Positions 39,401 to 48,458 of a stretch of DNA of 64,000 nt are shown in pieces. The notes beneath the pieces are model-generated. The model had not been told where the DNA came from, searched no databases, and was given only the letters and a program-made list of their open reading frames with translations. How positions within the stretch are numbered: the stretch's first letter is position 1; the number at the start of each line of letters is the position of its first letter. The translations under genes and the position numbers were made by a program. This stretch comes from Asparagopsis taxiformis (lineage: Eukaryota > Rhodophyta > Florideophyceae > Bonnemaisoniales > Bonnemaisoniaceae). The DNA is taken from assembly GCA_030407315.1 (NCBI GenBank), contig JALQPE010001687.1:62001-126000 (forward strand). The letters are read 5' to 3'.

Positions 39401-40516
39401 CAGGCTCCGAGGCAATGGCACGCAAAGATCGACGAGTTTCTCATTTCAGAACTAGAATTCCAGAGTTCTCCGTACGACCCATGTTTCTATGTGAGGTACC
39501 GTAAAGATTCGATGATAGTCATTGCCCTCTACGTTGATGACCTCCTTATCGCTTCAAGCAGCAGAGACAAGTTGAACGAGCTGAAGGCTGAGTTCAGTAG
39601 ACGCTTCGAAATGAAAGATTGTGGGAAAGCTAGAGTGTGCCTCGGGCTGGAAATCGTAAGGGACTCACCTAGAGGACTACTTCATTTGAATCAAACTCGG
39701 TACGCTGAAAAGGTATTGGAACGATTCGGCATGGAGAACTCAAGCCCTGCTGCAACCCCTATGCAGGCTCAGATTTCCATCAGTGATACTGAAACAGAGG
39801 CCATCGACTCTACATTATACCGCAAAGCCATTGGAAGCTTGATGTATCTCGCAGTGGGAACTCGCCCCGACATCGCATTTGCTGTTGGAAGACTTGCCCA
39901 ATTCGTGGAGACTCCAACCAAATCTCTCTGGGTTGCTGTCAAGCGTGTTCTAAGATACATTTCTGGTACTCGAAGCCTTGGTGTGCTGTACAGGGCATCG
40001 AAGCCTCTGTCACCTGTCGGATATAGTGACTCAGATTGGGGTGGTTGTACGATCAATCGGAAATCCACCAGCGGATACGTGTTCATGATGGCTGGAGCAG
40101 CGGTGAGCTGGAAATCTCACAAACAGAGCTGTGTAGCGCAATCCTCCTCCGAAGCTGAATATATGGCTCTCAGCGCTGCGGTGAAGGAAGCTATTTGGTT
40201 GAGTAATATTGTTGGGTTTGGCTGTGGAAGCAGCTCGGCGGATCCGATCCTAATCAATGTCGACAACCAAGGTTCCATCAAGATGGCTAGGAACGATGCC
40301 TCAGGAACTCGTACCAAACACATCGACATTCGGTATCACTTCGTCCGAGACAGCTTACTCAAGACGTTGTTCGGCATTGACTACTGTCCCACATCAGATA
40401 TGGCGGCAGATCTGTTAACCAAGCCTCTGCAACGAGTTCAATTTATCAAGCTCCGGGAAATGATCGGCTTGTCAGATATTTCATCCATCGAGCAGGTCAA
40501 AGAGGGGGAGTGTTGA
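36431..40516 (+). CDS. copia gag-pol polyprotein, 1361 aa, intact
   Basis: ATG 36431. Gag with zinc knuckle C-x2-C-x4-H-x4-C at 223-236; aspartic protease D308 in YIDSAATSHM; integrase HHCC zinc domain (LWHERLGHVH...CEGC) and catalytic D510, D573, E609 (D-62-D-35-E); reverse transcriptase YVDD at 1034-1037; RNase H with SDSDWGG and SSSEAEYMAL. This is the copia order with integrase before reverse transcriptase. A single frame with no stop, so gag and pol are made as one product. It acts in cytoplasmic particles and, for integration, in the nucleus. Confidence 0.95.
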   Translation: MESNTSGIRIEKLDYSNFHSWKQKMELILGHREVDDMIDPNLRPRRPTDQEELLKWLRKDKSARMAIGITLSDEMLKNVAHTTTALEMWQEICNVHQRHTLLNKLAARRDFYTATMKPGEQMLVYINRVRQMATVLSAMGVDIDDKEMAMAVLNGLPSSFQTLITALDAIGDEDPTFTFDKVRSLLLQEERRAAILKPGSSSTDTAALLSKSGKQFGNNRKKCTHCGRTNHTEPYCWQKYGRPSRSRSNNKPRSSPNLSLAQGNIGSMAAVATETELSNDEEKEYVCLLSACSDSAKSVQITSTWYIDSAATSHMTFDRSMFVSYRSVTPFQVILGDKSTSVAVGCGDVKLSLLVNGKARICVLRDVLHVPSFVFSLISVSTLTARGIGVQFTNNAVLLTQNGESIATGHRRHGLYAIDLYMPSRNKQQPFELACIASLQLWHERLGHVHKNGISRMAKTSAVKGLRIKPEQSPPENLCEGCVTGKMPRAAIPKFSETRASELLQLIHTDLAGPMEIRSKGGARYFVTFIDDKSRWLTVYPLHRKSDCFDAFQRFLRLTETQTGCKLRQLRSDGGGEYFSNEFSSFLEDRGIQRQTTCAYTPQQNGVAERMNRTLKEHMRAMLLHNSTPLEFWAEALSCAAYIRNRLTSRALPAGTTPYELWYGRKPNIAHLRTFGSICWYKLPNTHLQALDSRAVQAIMLGYATSQKAYKLWDLTNEKIVVSRDVVFEETRSRKLPSHLDITGADVSLEDTSQDPMREKPYGGTPRNESSSSHSGSDSDHISPQSPPPTPSYSQDASLLNAPRKSSRTRKPPSEWCKTTALVTTAPDPTPEHLLTFTEVTKGEEKDLWIGAIQSEMNSLYTNRTWILVPRSEAVNLLSSKWVFKRKDVVSETGEHSVKHKARLVTRGFQQKYGVDYAETYAPVVKFCTIRMFFALTVHHDLHCDQMDVKTAFLYGDLEQDIYMEQPEGFVDPKYPNHVCKLQKALYGLKQAPRQWHAKIDEFLISELEFQSSPYDPCFYVRYRKDSMIVIALYVDDLLIASSSRDKLNELKAEFSRRFEMKDCGKARVCLGLEIVRDSPRGLLHLNQTRYAEKVLERFGMENSSPAATPMQAQISISDTETEAIDSTLYRKAIGSLMYLAVGTRPDIAFAVGRLAQFVETPTKSLWVAVKRVLRYISGTRSLGVLYRASKPLSPVGYSDSDWGGCTINRKSTSGYVFMMAGAAVSWKSHKQSCVAQSSSEAEYMALSAAVKEAIWLSNIVGFGCGSSSADPILINVDNQGSIKMARNDASGTRTKHIDIRYHFVRDSLLKTLFGIDYCPTSDMAADLLTKPLQRVQFIKLREMIGLSDISSIEQVKEGEC
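40499..40510 (+). promoter_or_regulatory. polypurine tract
   Basis: AAAGAGGGGGAG lies directly before the 3' LTR and overlaps the last codons of gag-pol. Confidence 0.8.
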
Positions 40517-40997
40517 CTCACTGAGAATGGGCCTGGTAGGCCTAATTCCGTGAGAAAACTTTGACCCTCGATTTCTCTATGAAGGAGTGGTCTGAGCGCT
40601 CTGAAACCTATCTCATCGTATTCAGCGTGCCCGAATTAGTCGGGTAGCAACTTCTCCGGGGCTCCTACGACACTCCATTACGGAGTAACTGGCCTCTGAA
40701 GTTTCAATTTGTTTGTCATAGTTTCAATTAGTAATTAGAAATGCCAGGATGGGTTGCCATCATGGCAGAGGGAAAATGTTATGATAAGTGTACACGTGTG
40801 GATGATATGATAGAGAAGCCCACGTGTACCAGATTGGCAGCGGGTGCTTGCTAGGACAGACTGTCAGTGACAGTCTGTCTGGAGCAGCCTTGAAAGGCTG
40901 TCCTTAGCACCGCCGGCGCACCTCGGCGAGAATACAAATTATGTAGTGAGCTCGCAGATTCAGTAAACGCTCGGTAAGCGACCAAACTTTATCAACA
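40511..40997 (+). repeat. 3' LTR of the plus-strand copia element
   Basis: 487 bp, TGTTGACTC to ATCAACA, followed by target duplication CCTCG. The gag-pol stop codon TGA is formed inside the first LTR bases. Confidence 0.93.
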
Positions 40998-41595
40998 CCT
41001 CGAACGTTTCCGGTGGAGCAAGAACGAAGGCGCTTGGTTCCCCGCGCTGCGGCGCCTGTAGTGGCGAAGGAAGCATGTTACATCCAATAAGGAAGGTCTG
41101 CGGCACGATCCCAGAAAGGATGCAGTGCTCAACCCATTGCCCGATACGCTCATCCTGTCTTGAAAACTCGGCAATCGGTAATGCCAGACGAACAATCTGC
41201 TTGGCTCGCTCAACGTTCATCTCTGCCATGACGATTTCGGCAACATCCGCCTCGACTCCAGCATTCTTCGAACGACCGCTGAAGGCCATGCTGAGTCGAC
41301 CTTGCAGCGCCAGAAATTGTTCTTCTGTGCCCTGCGCAACCCAAGCGCCAAGGTCCGCGTATGTGAAACCTCCCGGCTTGTTCGTCAAGTCTGCGAAACT
41401 TGAGTGGGCGAACAAATCCAGCAAGAGGCGGAGGAAGTCTTTGCCAGCGAGAGTAGTTTCGCGGGCGGCGCGACCTACGTTTCGACGTGTACCCATGCCA
41501 CTAGAATCCTCCCAAGGGCTAGCGGGTTCGCGCAGAATTGGCACGGTTGCGTCGTCAACGATCGGATTGCTGTTGCGCCTGCGCTTATTCGTCAT
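40998..41595 (-). pseudogene. methyltransferase-SET gene interrupted by copia, upstream part
   Basis: ATG 41595 (MTNKRRRNSNP, a probable nuclear localisation signal). About 200 residues run to the CCTCG duplication, where the frame enters the LTR; the last residues LIKFGRLPSVY of the raw ORF belong to the LTR. No ParB DGxHR motif is visible, so this paralogue seems to lack the ParB-like domain, or it lies upstream and is diverged. The region corresponds to the helical domain between ParB and methyltransferase in the intact paralogue at 3450. Its start codon is 2.6 kb from, and divergent to, that of the dioxygenase gene at 44225. Confidence 0.7.
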
Positions 41596-41936
41596 AATGG
41601 AATGAGTGGAAATTCGGTACAGGATGGCGACCGCTCGGCGAGACAGTCAAATTTGACGACGTATCTCGTGACGTTTGCACTCTTTCGTGAGGAACACTGG
41701 TTGATATCGAACGGAACAGAGTATACGGGTACACAGCACTGGAAAGGTCTTGAAACCCGTAACCGGTGTAGGTAATAAGTTGTGACGGATACGTGGTAGA
41801 CAAAAATTTTAAAAGATTGTGATTCCCTGTCTTTGAGGGTTGTACTGCACGGCCGCCATGGCGGCTGTGACTGCAGTCACATAGGTTGTCACAGGTGCAT
41901 CACGCTTACCAGGTGAGCGACATCCGGACGGCCACT
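41596..41936. promoter_or_regulatory. 5' flank of the interrupted methyltransferase-SET gene
   Basis: No ORF is supported. It lies between the start codon and a KpC-type repeat copy and presumably contains the promoter. Confidence 0.3.
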
Positions 41937-42123
41937 GGACATGGGGATGTCCAGCTCAGATGCATTGCTGGCCAGACCAGAAATTCTACAATTTCGGGCA
42001 GCAAAAATATTGCAAAAAACATCGATTTGGGCGGTCGATTGTGCCGTACGGCACACCCCCATCTCAAAAACATGTTCACATGTGCATGTTTTTGAGAATA
42101 GCCCAAATTTTAATTCAAATCAG
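41937..42123 (+). repeat. KpC-type repeat unit, internal copy
   Basis: GATGTCCAGCTCAGATGC, then CCGTACGGCACACCCCCATC, the CTCAAAAACATG hairpin and CCCAAATTTTAATTCAAATC. It is inverted relative to the copy at 31511, so the pair encloses the methyltransferase-SET gene like terminal inverted repeats about 190 bp long. Confidence 0.75.
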
Positions 42124-42429
42124 GATGCAGATATTCGTCTTCTAGCATTGTCAGAACACATTCGTATAACCACATTTGGAGAACCTGAGCCCAGAGCTAT
42201 CGGTTTTGGCGGGAGCTAAGCCATATCTCATATAATCAGTAACTACTTCCCGCCAGCTGAGTGGTGGAACCCCTGCTATTTCTACCAACGAGACATACGG
42301 GGTGTCAACTCGGCAATCGTATATGATTTGGGTGCTAAATTTATTCAAGAGACGAATGGGCTTCGAAAAGGAGCCCAACAACGTCTTCTTGTGATCCATG
42401 GGTATAGGACTACTCTATTCTTCTCCACG

Positions 42430-42775
42430 CTTCCACCATAGCCTCCTCCACCACCTCCGTTAATGGATCGAATATCCGAACCGCACCTCAACATGCTTTT
42501 CTTCTCATCCATGGGTACTGACATCTGCGAGATGTGAGTCACATGTTCTCCAGGCTTGCACCATAGCCTCCTCCACCACCTCCGGTAATGGATCGATTAT
42601 CCGAACCGCACATCAACATGCTTTTCTTCTCATCCATGGGTACTGACATCTGCGAGATGTGAGTCACATGTTCTCCAGGCTTGCACCATAGCCTCCTCCA
42701 CCACCTCCGTTAATGGCAACATGTGAGATGTCAGTACCGGACAAGTTCTCCAGGCTTCCTCCGTAGCCACCTCCT
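42430..42775. repeat. 125-bp tandem repeat, about 2.8 units
   Basis: Units begin near 42430, 42555 and 42680 (CACCATAGCCTCCTCCACCA) and contain CATGCTTTTCTTCTCATCC. On the minus strand each unit encodes a Gly-rich run (GGGGGGYG), but 125 is not a multiple of three, so no continuous protein results. Confidence 0.75.
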
Positions 42776-43004
42776 CCACCTCCGTCTGTGGGAATCAACA
42801 CAACATCACCACTGCGTCTTACCTCACATCCACATCTCTCCGGGATGAAAACGGACGGACGACATAGGGTTTGTAGACGTTTAGAATCTTGTTAGAAAAA
42901 AGTAAACGAAAGAGAAGTTCTCTTTCATTGAATGATATCTCCTCCCTGTCTCAATATGTTCCATTTTCATTTTCTCGGGTTGCACACCCATCATGGGTGA
43001 TCAA

Positions 43005-43092
43005 GGCCTGGATCGAACCCTCCGAGGGTCTTCGATGGATAGGACAGATAGTGGAAGGCTTTTAAGCCTGTGACCAAGCGGCTATTGATTGG
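43005..43092 (-). other. tRNA-like segment
   Basis: On the minus strand, TAGCCGCTTGG resembles an A-box, AGGCTTAAAAGCCT could be an anticodon arm, and GGGTTCGATCC (43010-43020) is a perfect B-box. The spacer is long and the acceptor stem is not convincing. It could be a Leu/Ser-type pseudo-tRNA. Confidence 0.3.
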
Positions 43093-43321
43093 TTGGAGGA
43101 AGGAAATTACAGAGGAAATATAGCTGAGTACGGTGCTCGCGATAGCTGTTAGGTTAAAGTCAAATATGTTTTTCGATTATTTTTCGTACGGAAATGGCTT
43201 CGAAAAGACGATGCTTTGTCGTTCTCTCGGAGGGAGTCCGTTCCATTGCACTCAATTCGAGAGCATCGTCATGAAGGAGAGGATTCTTTCTGCTAGTTAG
43301 AATCGGTTTAGAGGAGATAGC

Positions 43322-43940
43322 TAATGCATTACTGGCCAGCCCAGAACTTGTAGAATTTCGGGCAGGAAACAAATTGCAAAATTTTATCGATTTAGGCGGT
43401 CGAAAGTGCCGTACGGCACACCCCCATCTCAAAAACATGTTCACATGTGCATGTTTTTGAGAATAGCCCAAATTTTAATTCAAATCAAGGTGTCTAATTT
43501 GGCCAGAACGGCCCCAGGCACCGGCCGCCGCCCCGAGTGGGGTTGTCACTGGCTTCTGTAGGCACTAACTGTAAGGCTAAATGGCGTCTGACGAAGGGTC
43601 AATTTCAGGCTCAATACGCCAGGGACAGGTCTTGGTCCTTGTTCCATCATGGTCCCGCCTCACTGTCTCACGACCAACCTGAAATGGACGTCCGGTGGAT
43701 GTCCAGCTCAGATGCACTGCTGGCCAGCCCAGAAATTCTAAAATTTCGGGCACAAAAAATCTTGCAAAAATCAACGATTTGGGCGGGTCGATTGTGCCGT
43801 ACGGCACACCCCCATCTCAAAAACATGTTCACATGTGCATGTTTTTGAGAATAGCCCAAATTTTAACTCAAATCAGGGTGTTCCCCGGATAAAGGGGTGC
43901 TCGCAGCCGCCCCAAAAGCCGCCTAGCTTGACAGCTGTAA
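43322..43940 (+). repeat. two KpC-type repeat units with a 190-bp linker, left of the dioxygenase gene
   Basis: Unit 1 is 43322-43488 and unit 2 about 43680-43940. The linker (TTTGGCCAGAACGGCCCC, TAAGGCTAAATGGCGTCT) recurs between the two units at 48459-48918, in the same orientation. The composite therefore forms direct repeats on both sides of the gene at 44225. Unit 2 extends to GGGGTGCTCGCAGCC and CAGCTGTAATT, matching the outer end of the copy at 31511. Confidence 0.75.
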
Positions 43941-44224
43941 TTTTAACACATTACACATCAAGGACACTGCCTGCTTCACGCCACCTCGTCAGGTTTCGAG
44001 AGCCCGACTCGGGCCCGTTCCGAACGGACACTCACATCTCGATTGCCTGTCTTGCATTCCAGCGGTCACGATAGGTGTGTACCTAACAAAATTTCGGTTG
44101 TATTGTGTTATTATTTCCAGCGATTGGCGTTCACGACCGTTCTTCAAGCAACGTGAAACCTACCATCCACATCACTCGAATACGTCAACGTCAACCATCT
44201 CTTTTACTTTCCAACTCAACAATC

Positions 44225-47200
44225 ATGGCGGATACGCATTTCAGCAGTTTGTTTTCAACGGTTTGCGGCGATCAAGTGAGCGCATCAGCGGAGTCGCGCG
44301 GACTCAAGCGCGGCGTCGATGTCAATTTGTTTGCGGACGTGGACGGTGCGGCTGTGCATATTGGGACGGCTTCGGTGAGCACTGCTGGTGGCGATGTTGG
44401 CCTTCCGCGCACGCTGCACAACCACCAGCTGCCGGAAACCGACGAGGCGGACTATATCGTCGTGCGCAACATTGCGACTAAGGACAAGTTCAAGGACCTC
44501 CCGTTCCCGTACATGTTTGATGGCGCCGAGGGACCGCCGGAGACGATGGGTGGAGCATACGCCGCGGCGTTTTACCCTTGGGATACTCGGATGATGCGCC
44601 CCGCTGCGGAGGATGGCCCTAGCGACATTCGTACCCCTGCTGCAGCGTCAAACTTCAACGCAGCGACGAACCAGGCCAGCTCGGGACGGATGCCCAGTAC
44701 CGGTCCGGCAGGCGAAATCACTGGTTCGGGGGGTACGAAGCATCCAGCACGCTCCGTCCCGGTTTCGGGAGGCACGAAGCGCCCTGCTCGCTCTGCAAAA
44801 CCCTCCAGTGGAGGCACGAAGCACCCTGCTCGCTCCAACGTCACCGAAGCTACTACGCAGGACGTAACCGAAGTGGACGACGAACCGGAGGTGGCGGAAA
44901 GCATTCGTGAGCAGCAGGGGACGCAAATTACGGTGCCCAAGTTTGTGACGTCGGATTACGTCGGAGAAGGAGCGACTGTGCTGGTGAGGCAGCTAGTGGA
45001 ACCGGCCGTGACCCTTCGGGATGTGAAAGAAGACCACGTGGAGGACCTGCGCAACAATATGTTGGCTGTGGGGTATGTGAGCTCTTCGCGTATCACTGTG
45101 ACGGTGCTGAGGTCGCAGAACACGCATCTGCCCGCCGACACGCGTCTGTTCCAGAATGGCAAATTCCATGCCAATGCGAACGTGACCGTGATCGACGGAC
45201 TGCATCGTCTCAATGCTATGCATAGCATTGCCGATGACTTCACTCGCCTCACCCGTATGCACAGAACCAAGCTGCCACAGGACGCAAACCGCTTGCGCTG
45301 GGTTACTCAGCCTCTGGATGTGTACTACCTTCGCCGCAAGGACAACAGTGATCTTCAGCCTCATGAGATCATCCACAAGAGTGCAGAGTCGAACCATACG
45401 ACTGGGACGCAACTGACGGAGCGCTCCCTGGTTCGAATCTTGTCGTCCATCCAGCAGTTCATCCGTACGATTGCTGTTGCAAATAACGTGGAAAACGCTG
45501 GCGACTTGCGTGAGTCTGATGTCATCCGAACATTGTTCGAGGCGCAGTTCATGGGGATGATGAATTCAACGAACACGGCCCGGCGGTGGACGCGTTTGGC
45601 TATAGCAACGCTGAAGCATCCTGTTCTCGACGAAGTGTTGCGTGAGCTGAACAATTCCGAGCGCCGCAACGAGATTGGGATAACGCACCTGGACCACAAG
45701 ATAGTGCGCGAGTTGCTGGAAGAAAACTTTGTCTTCGTCTTGCGTGGTCTTTCGGAGTACTTGAACCCTGCTCATGGTGGACGTCCGGATGGACGCTTTG
45801 ACGTGAACGACTTCTATACATACGTCCGTCGCGTGACTGCAATAGCAAATTCTCTGTACGCTGCGTTTGGGCGCCCAAAGAGTATTATGCGCAAGTCATT
45901 TCTGAGCACAGAGATGGCAATTGGGTCGGTTAAGCAGCCGAAGGAGTTGCAATGGCATCTCACCAATGCCATTGCAATGTATAGAGGGGACGACCGGAGC
46001 AGTGAGGTTCGAATGCGACGGAGAGCCACGCGTTTACAGGATTTGGAAACGAACTTGAAAGAGTTTTTCAATCCGACATTGAAGAAGAAGACTAAGGCTC
46101 GACGCAAACGCCGCCCTTCTGCTGCCAATGTGAGACTCACTCACAAGAAGCAGCGGAATGTCGAACATGAGCCTGCTTCGCATGGCATCCGCCGCCGTTC
46201 ACAGCGACTTCGCTCGACGGGGAGCACACGCCTCGAGGAAGAAGAGCCGGTTGTGGTACAACAATCCGCCGGGGAAGAAGAACAGGCCGTTGTTGATAAA
46301 CCCACCGATCAACAACAAGCCACTGCTTCCGGTGATGAGGTTGACGAAGACTCCGCCCGTTCCCCCGATTCTGCCGTTGAGATTGTCCCCCAAGATAACC
46401 AACGTGCTGGTGCGACTCCCTCCAACCAAGAATCTGTCCATAACGTTTCGGACGAGGAAGAAAACAACAGTGCAGACGAGGGCCAAGTCGAAAGCAAGGG
46501 GGTCCGCGAAGTGACAATTACACTCACTGTTCCGGAAGGAGTCGAAGTCGATGAAGACGGTTACATCGTTCGTGACTCTCCTTCTGAACACGACCTCCTG
46601 TTCGACGACCGGATGCCATCTCTTCCCGACGATTTCGAAGTCAAAGACCGAGCTGAAGGGCATCATCTGGCGCAGCGTCCCGCGGACGTCATCGCATCGG
46701 TGAGGGTTGGTTGTCTGCCCCCGATTGAGCTCAGGTTGTTATTGGAGGGTGTGGAAATCGATGAGGAGGGCAGAGAGGTGAGGTATTTGAAGCAAGTGGC
46801 GATGGACCCTGTGTTTGAGGGGCTGCATATTCCGGAACAACATCGGGCTCGTCATCTTGTTTTCGAGATCGACACCATCTATCCGATGTTTTTCGCAGCG
46901 TGGAAGATGGCTGCCAAGGCGATGTGTGAGCCTACATCGACGTTTCTACCCTCGAGGCTGGACTTCGCCCAGGTTGCGCGAATGTCTACAAGCTGGAAGG
47001 ATTCGTATGAGGCCGGCACTGGTATGGCGTACTTCCACAATTGCCGAACGGAAATCAACGAGCGAGGGTATACGGTGATGCACAATTTCGCGGATGTAAG
47101 CTACCTCGATGCGTCGGACAAGTTCCCATTTGACTTGGGTCTCATGGAAGAAATTCCTATCCAGGAATTGTTTCGGTACTTTTTGGGAACGTGGGAGGGG

Positions 47201-48181
47201 GAGGAGGTGCACAAGGACCCTGGGAACCGGCAGCTGTGGAGTCCCATTGTCAATACGGGGGACGATGAAACAGATGAGAAGAACCGGAATGAGGGGAGGG
47301 CTCGCTTCACGTCTACGCGCCACTGCCTGGTTGACTATGCCGAGAACGATGAGACGCATATCGACCGGTTCAAGTTTGTGACGCGGCGAGCCCTGCTGGA
47401 TGTGTGGTTGGGAATCCTTGTCCGGCTGATAGGGCTGGAGGAGTGCGGTTTACCGGGAGAAAAACTTGTCATGCCGGCATCTGGGGGACGGTTTTTGATA
47501 ACGGGAAAGGGGTGTCCTCGGCAGGTCCCACACAATGATTTCCCTGTTCCTCCTCGCGACCGCAAAGATCAACTTCCGGGTTACTTTGTTATTGCCAACG
47601 GAGATGACCCATTCCCTATCTGGGTGTGTCCAGGGTCCCACAAGTACGTCTTTTCCAAAGCGCTGGAATTAGATATGTACGCCAAGACGATGAAGCTGAA
47701 GAAGGAAATCGTTCCGCCACGTTCAGTCTTCATCGGTCACGGCTATGTACAACATGCCGGGGCAGGGCATGTCGACAGAGTTGTGTCACACACGACAACG
47801 AGGTATCACACGTATTTCAGGAATGCGTCGTATCCGATTCCCGACAATGTTTCGTTTGGTTTCATCAGGCGGTTGGGATTCGAAGAAGAAATAATCCCCA
47901 ATGCTCCGCGCCGGTCTGCCAGGCAAAGTCAACCGGGACCTGTCAATGTTCGCCACAAGACAGTTGTTCCCATCCCGGTCAAGAAAGATCGTAGGCCGAA
48001 GACAGGGCAACTCGGAATCATGCGGATGAAGACGACAGAAGCTCCCAAGAAGAGAACCCTCACACCGGGTCAAAAATTCATCTTGAGCAGATCAACTCCA
48101 CAGTTGCCGATAACGCCTATTCTGCCGGGAGATCCTGAATATAGTGAGGACGAAGACGAAGAAGAATTTTCCGACGGCTAG
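44225..48181 (+). CDS. ParB-like / 2OG-Fe(II) dioxygenase fusion protein, 1318 aa, intact
   Basis: ATG 44225 (AATCATGGCG); a GTG 120 bases upstream is in frame but unlikely. Three direct repeats of SGGTKHPARS lie near 165-205. A ParB/Srx-like domain spans about 245-345 with DGLHR at 324-328. A middle basic region has clustered Lys/Arg (KKKTKARRKRRPS) and RRSQRL, followed by long acidic linkers. The C-terminal domain (about 880-1220) resembles phytanoyl-CoA-type 2OG dioxygenases. It has Fe ligands HND (H1103, D1105), WVCPGSH, a distal His in VQHAGAGH (H1177 or H1182) and RYHTYF as the likely 2OG-binding Arg. Inferred role: nuclear oxidation of a DNA base or protein methyl group at ParB-bound DNA. 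It is divergent from a methyltransferase-SET gene. Confidence 0.78.
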   Translation: MADTHFSSLFSTVCGDQVSASAESRGLKRGVDVNLFADVDGAAVHIGTASVSTAGGDVGLPRTLHNHQLPETDEADYIVVRNIATKDKFKDLPFPYMFDGAEGPPETMGGAYAAAFYPWDTRMMRPAAEDGPSDIRTPAAASNFNAATNQASSGRMPSTGPAGEITGSGGTKHPARSVPVSGGTKRPARSAKPSSGGTKHPARSNVTEATTQDVTEVDDEPEVAESIREQQGTQITVPKFVTSDYVGEGATVLVRQLVEPAVTLRDVKEDHVEDLRNNMLAVGYVSSSRITVTVLRSQNTHLPADTRLFQNGKFHANANVTVIDGLHRLNAMHSIADDFTRLTRMHRTKLPQDANRLRWVTQPLDVYYLRRKDNSDLQPHEIIHKSAESNHTTGTQLTERSLVRILSSIQQFIRTIAVANNVENAGDLRESDVIRTLFEAQFMGMMNSTNTARRWTRLAIATLKHPVLDEVLRELNNSERRNEIGITHLDHKIVRELLEENFVFVLRGLSEYLNPAHGGRPDGRFDVNDFYTYVRRVTAIANSLYAAFGRPKSIMRKSFLSTEMAIGSVKQPKELQWHLTNAIAMYRGDDRSSEVRMRRRATRLQDLETNLKEFFNPTLKKKTKARRKRRPSAANVRLTHKKQRNVEHEPASHGIRRRSQRLRSTGSTRLEEEEPVVVQQSAGEEEQAVVDKPTDQQQATASGDEVDEDSARSPDSAVEIVPQDNQRAGATPSNQESVHNVSDEEENNSADEGQVESKGVREVTITLTVPEGVEVDEDGYIVRDSPSEHDLLFDDRMPSLPDDFEVKDRAEGHHLAQRPADVIASVRVGCLPPIELRLLLEGVEIDEEGREVRYLKQVAMDPVFEGLHIPEQHRARHLVFEIDTIYPMFFAAWKMAAKAMCEPTSTFLPSRLDFAQVARMSTSWKDSYEAGTGMAYFHNCRTEINERGYTVMHNFADVSYLDASDKFPFDLGLMEEIPIQELFRYFLGTWEGEEVHKDPGNRQLWSPIVNTGDDETDEKNRNEGRARFTSTRHCLVDYAENDETHIDRFKFVTRRALLDVWLGILVRLIGLEECGLPGEKLVMPASGGRFLITGKGCPRQVPHNDFPVPPRDRKDQLPGYFVIANGDDPFPIWVCPGSHKYVFSKALELDMYAKTMKLKKEIVPPRSVFIGHGYVQHAGAGHVDRVVSHTTTRYHTYFRNASYPIPDNVSFGFIRRLGFEEEIIPNAPRRSARQSQPGPVNVRHKTVVPIPVKKDRRPKTGQLGIMRMKTTEAPKKRTLTPGQKFILSRSTPQLPITPILPGDPEYSEDEDEEEFSDG

Positions 48182-48458
48182 ATAGCTTAACAACTACTAC
48201 TTTGGTAAACAATTATCGAGAATATAATCATCTCCTTTATCACTTCCAATCTATGAACCTAGTATAATGTACTTCCGTTCCATGCTTTCAAACTAGATTG
48301 TCCATTCCCTCGTGGGTTGGAGCATGATTTCCAGGACGATTCCCTCACATCTCTAGACTCGATGGTCTATGCTAGAAATAGCAGAACAATTGGGTATGTA
48401 CGTGCTTCATCGCCTACTTGCTTCCGGTAATGTGTGGACGTGCACGATACACGATCAA

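Larger units (their letters stand above)
34589..40997 (+). mobile_element. Ty1/copia LTR retrotransposon, 6.41 kb, intact and potentially autonomous
   Basis: LTRs at 34589-35084 (496 bp) and 40511-40997 (487 bp) differ by a duplicated 8-bp stretch (ACCGAATT) and a 1-bp indel. The target duplication CCTCG is at 34584-34588 and 40998-41002. It is inserted antisense into a methyltransferase-SET gene. Internal order: primer site, antisense tRNA-like segment, intron, double zinc-finger ORF, uninterrupted gag-pol, polypurine tract. It belongs to the same family as the element at 19059-25509. Confidence 0.94.

Noticed and set aside
40960..41595. A separate 211-aa gene
   Set aside because: Its last residues are encoded by the copia LTR; it is the upstream part of the interrupted methyltransferase-SET gene.
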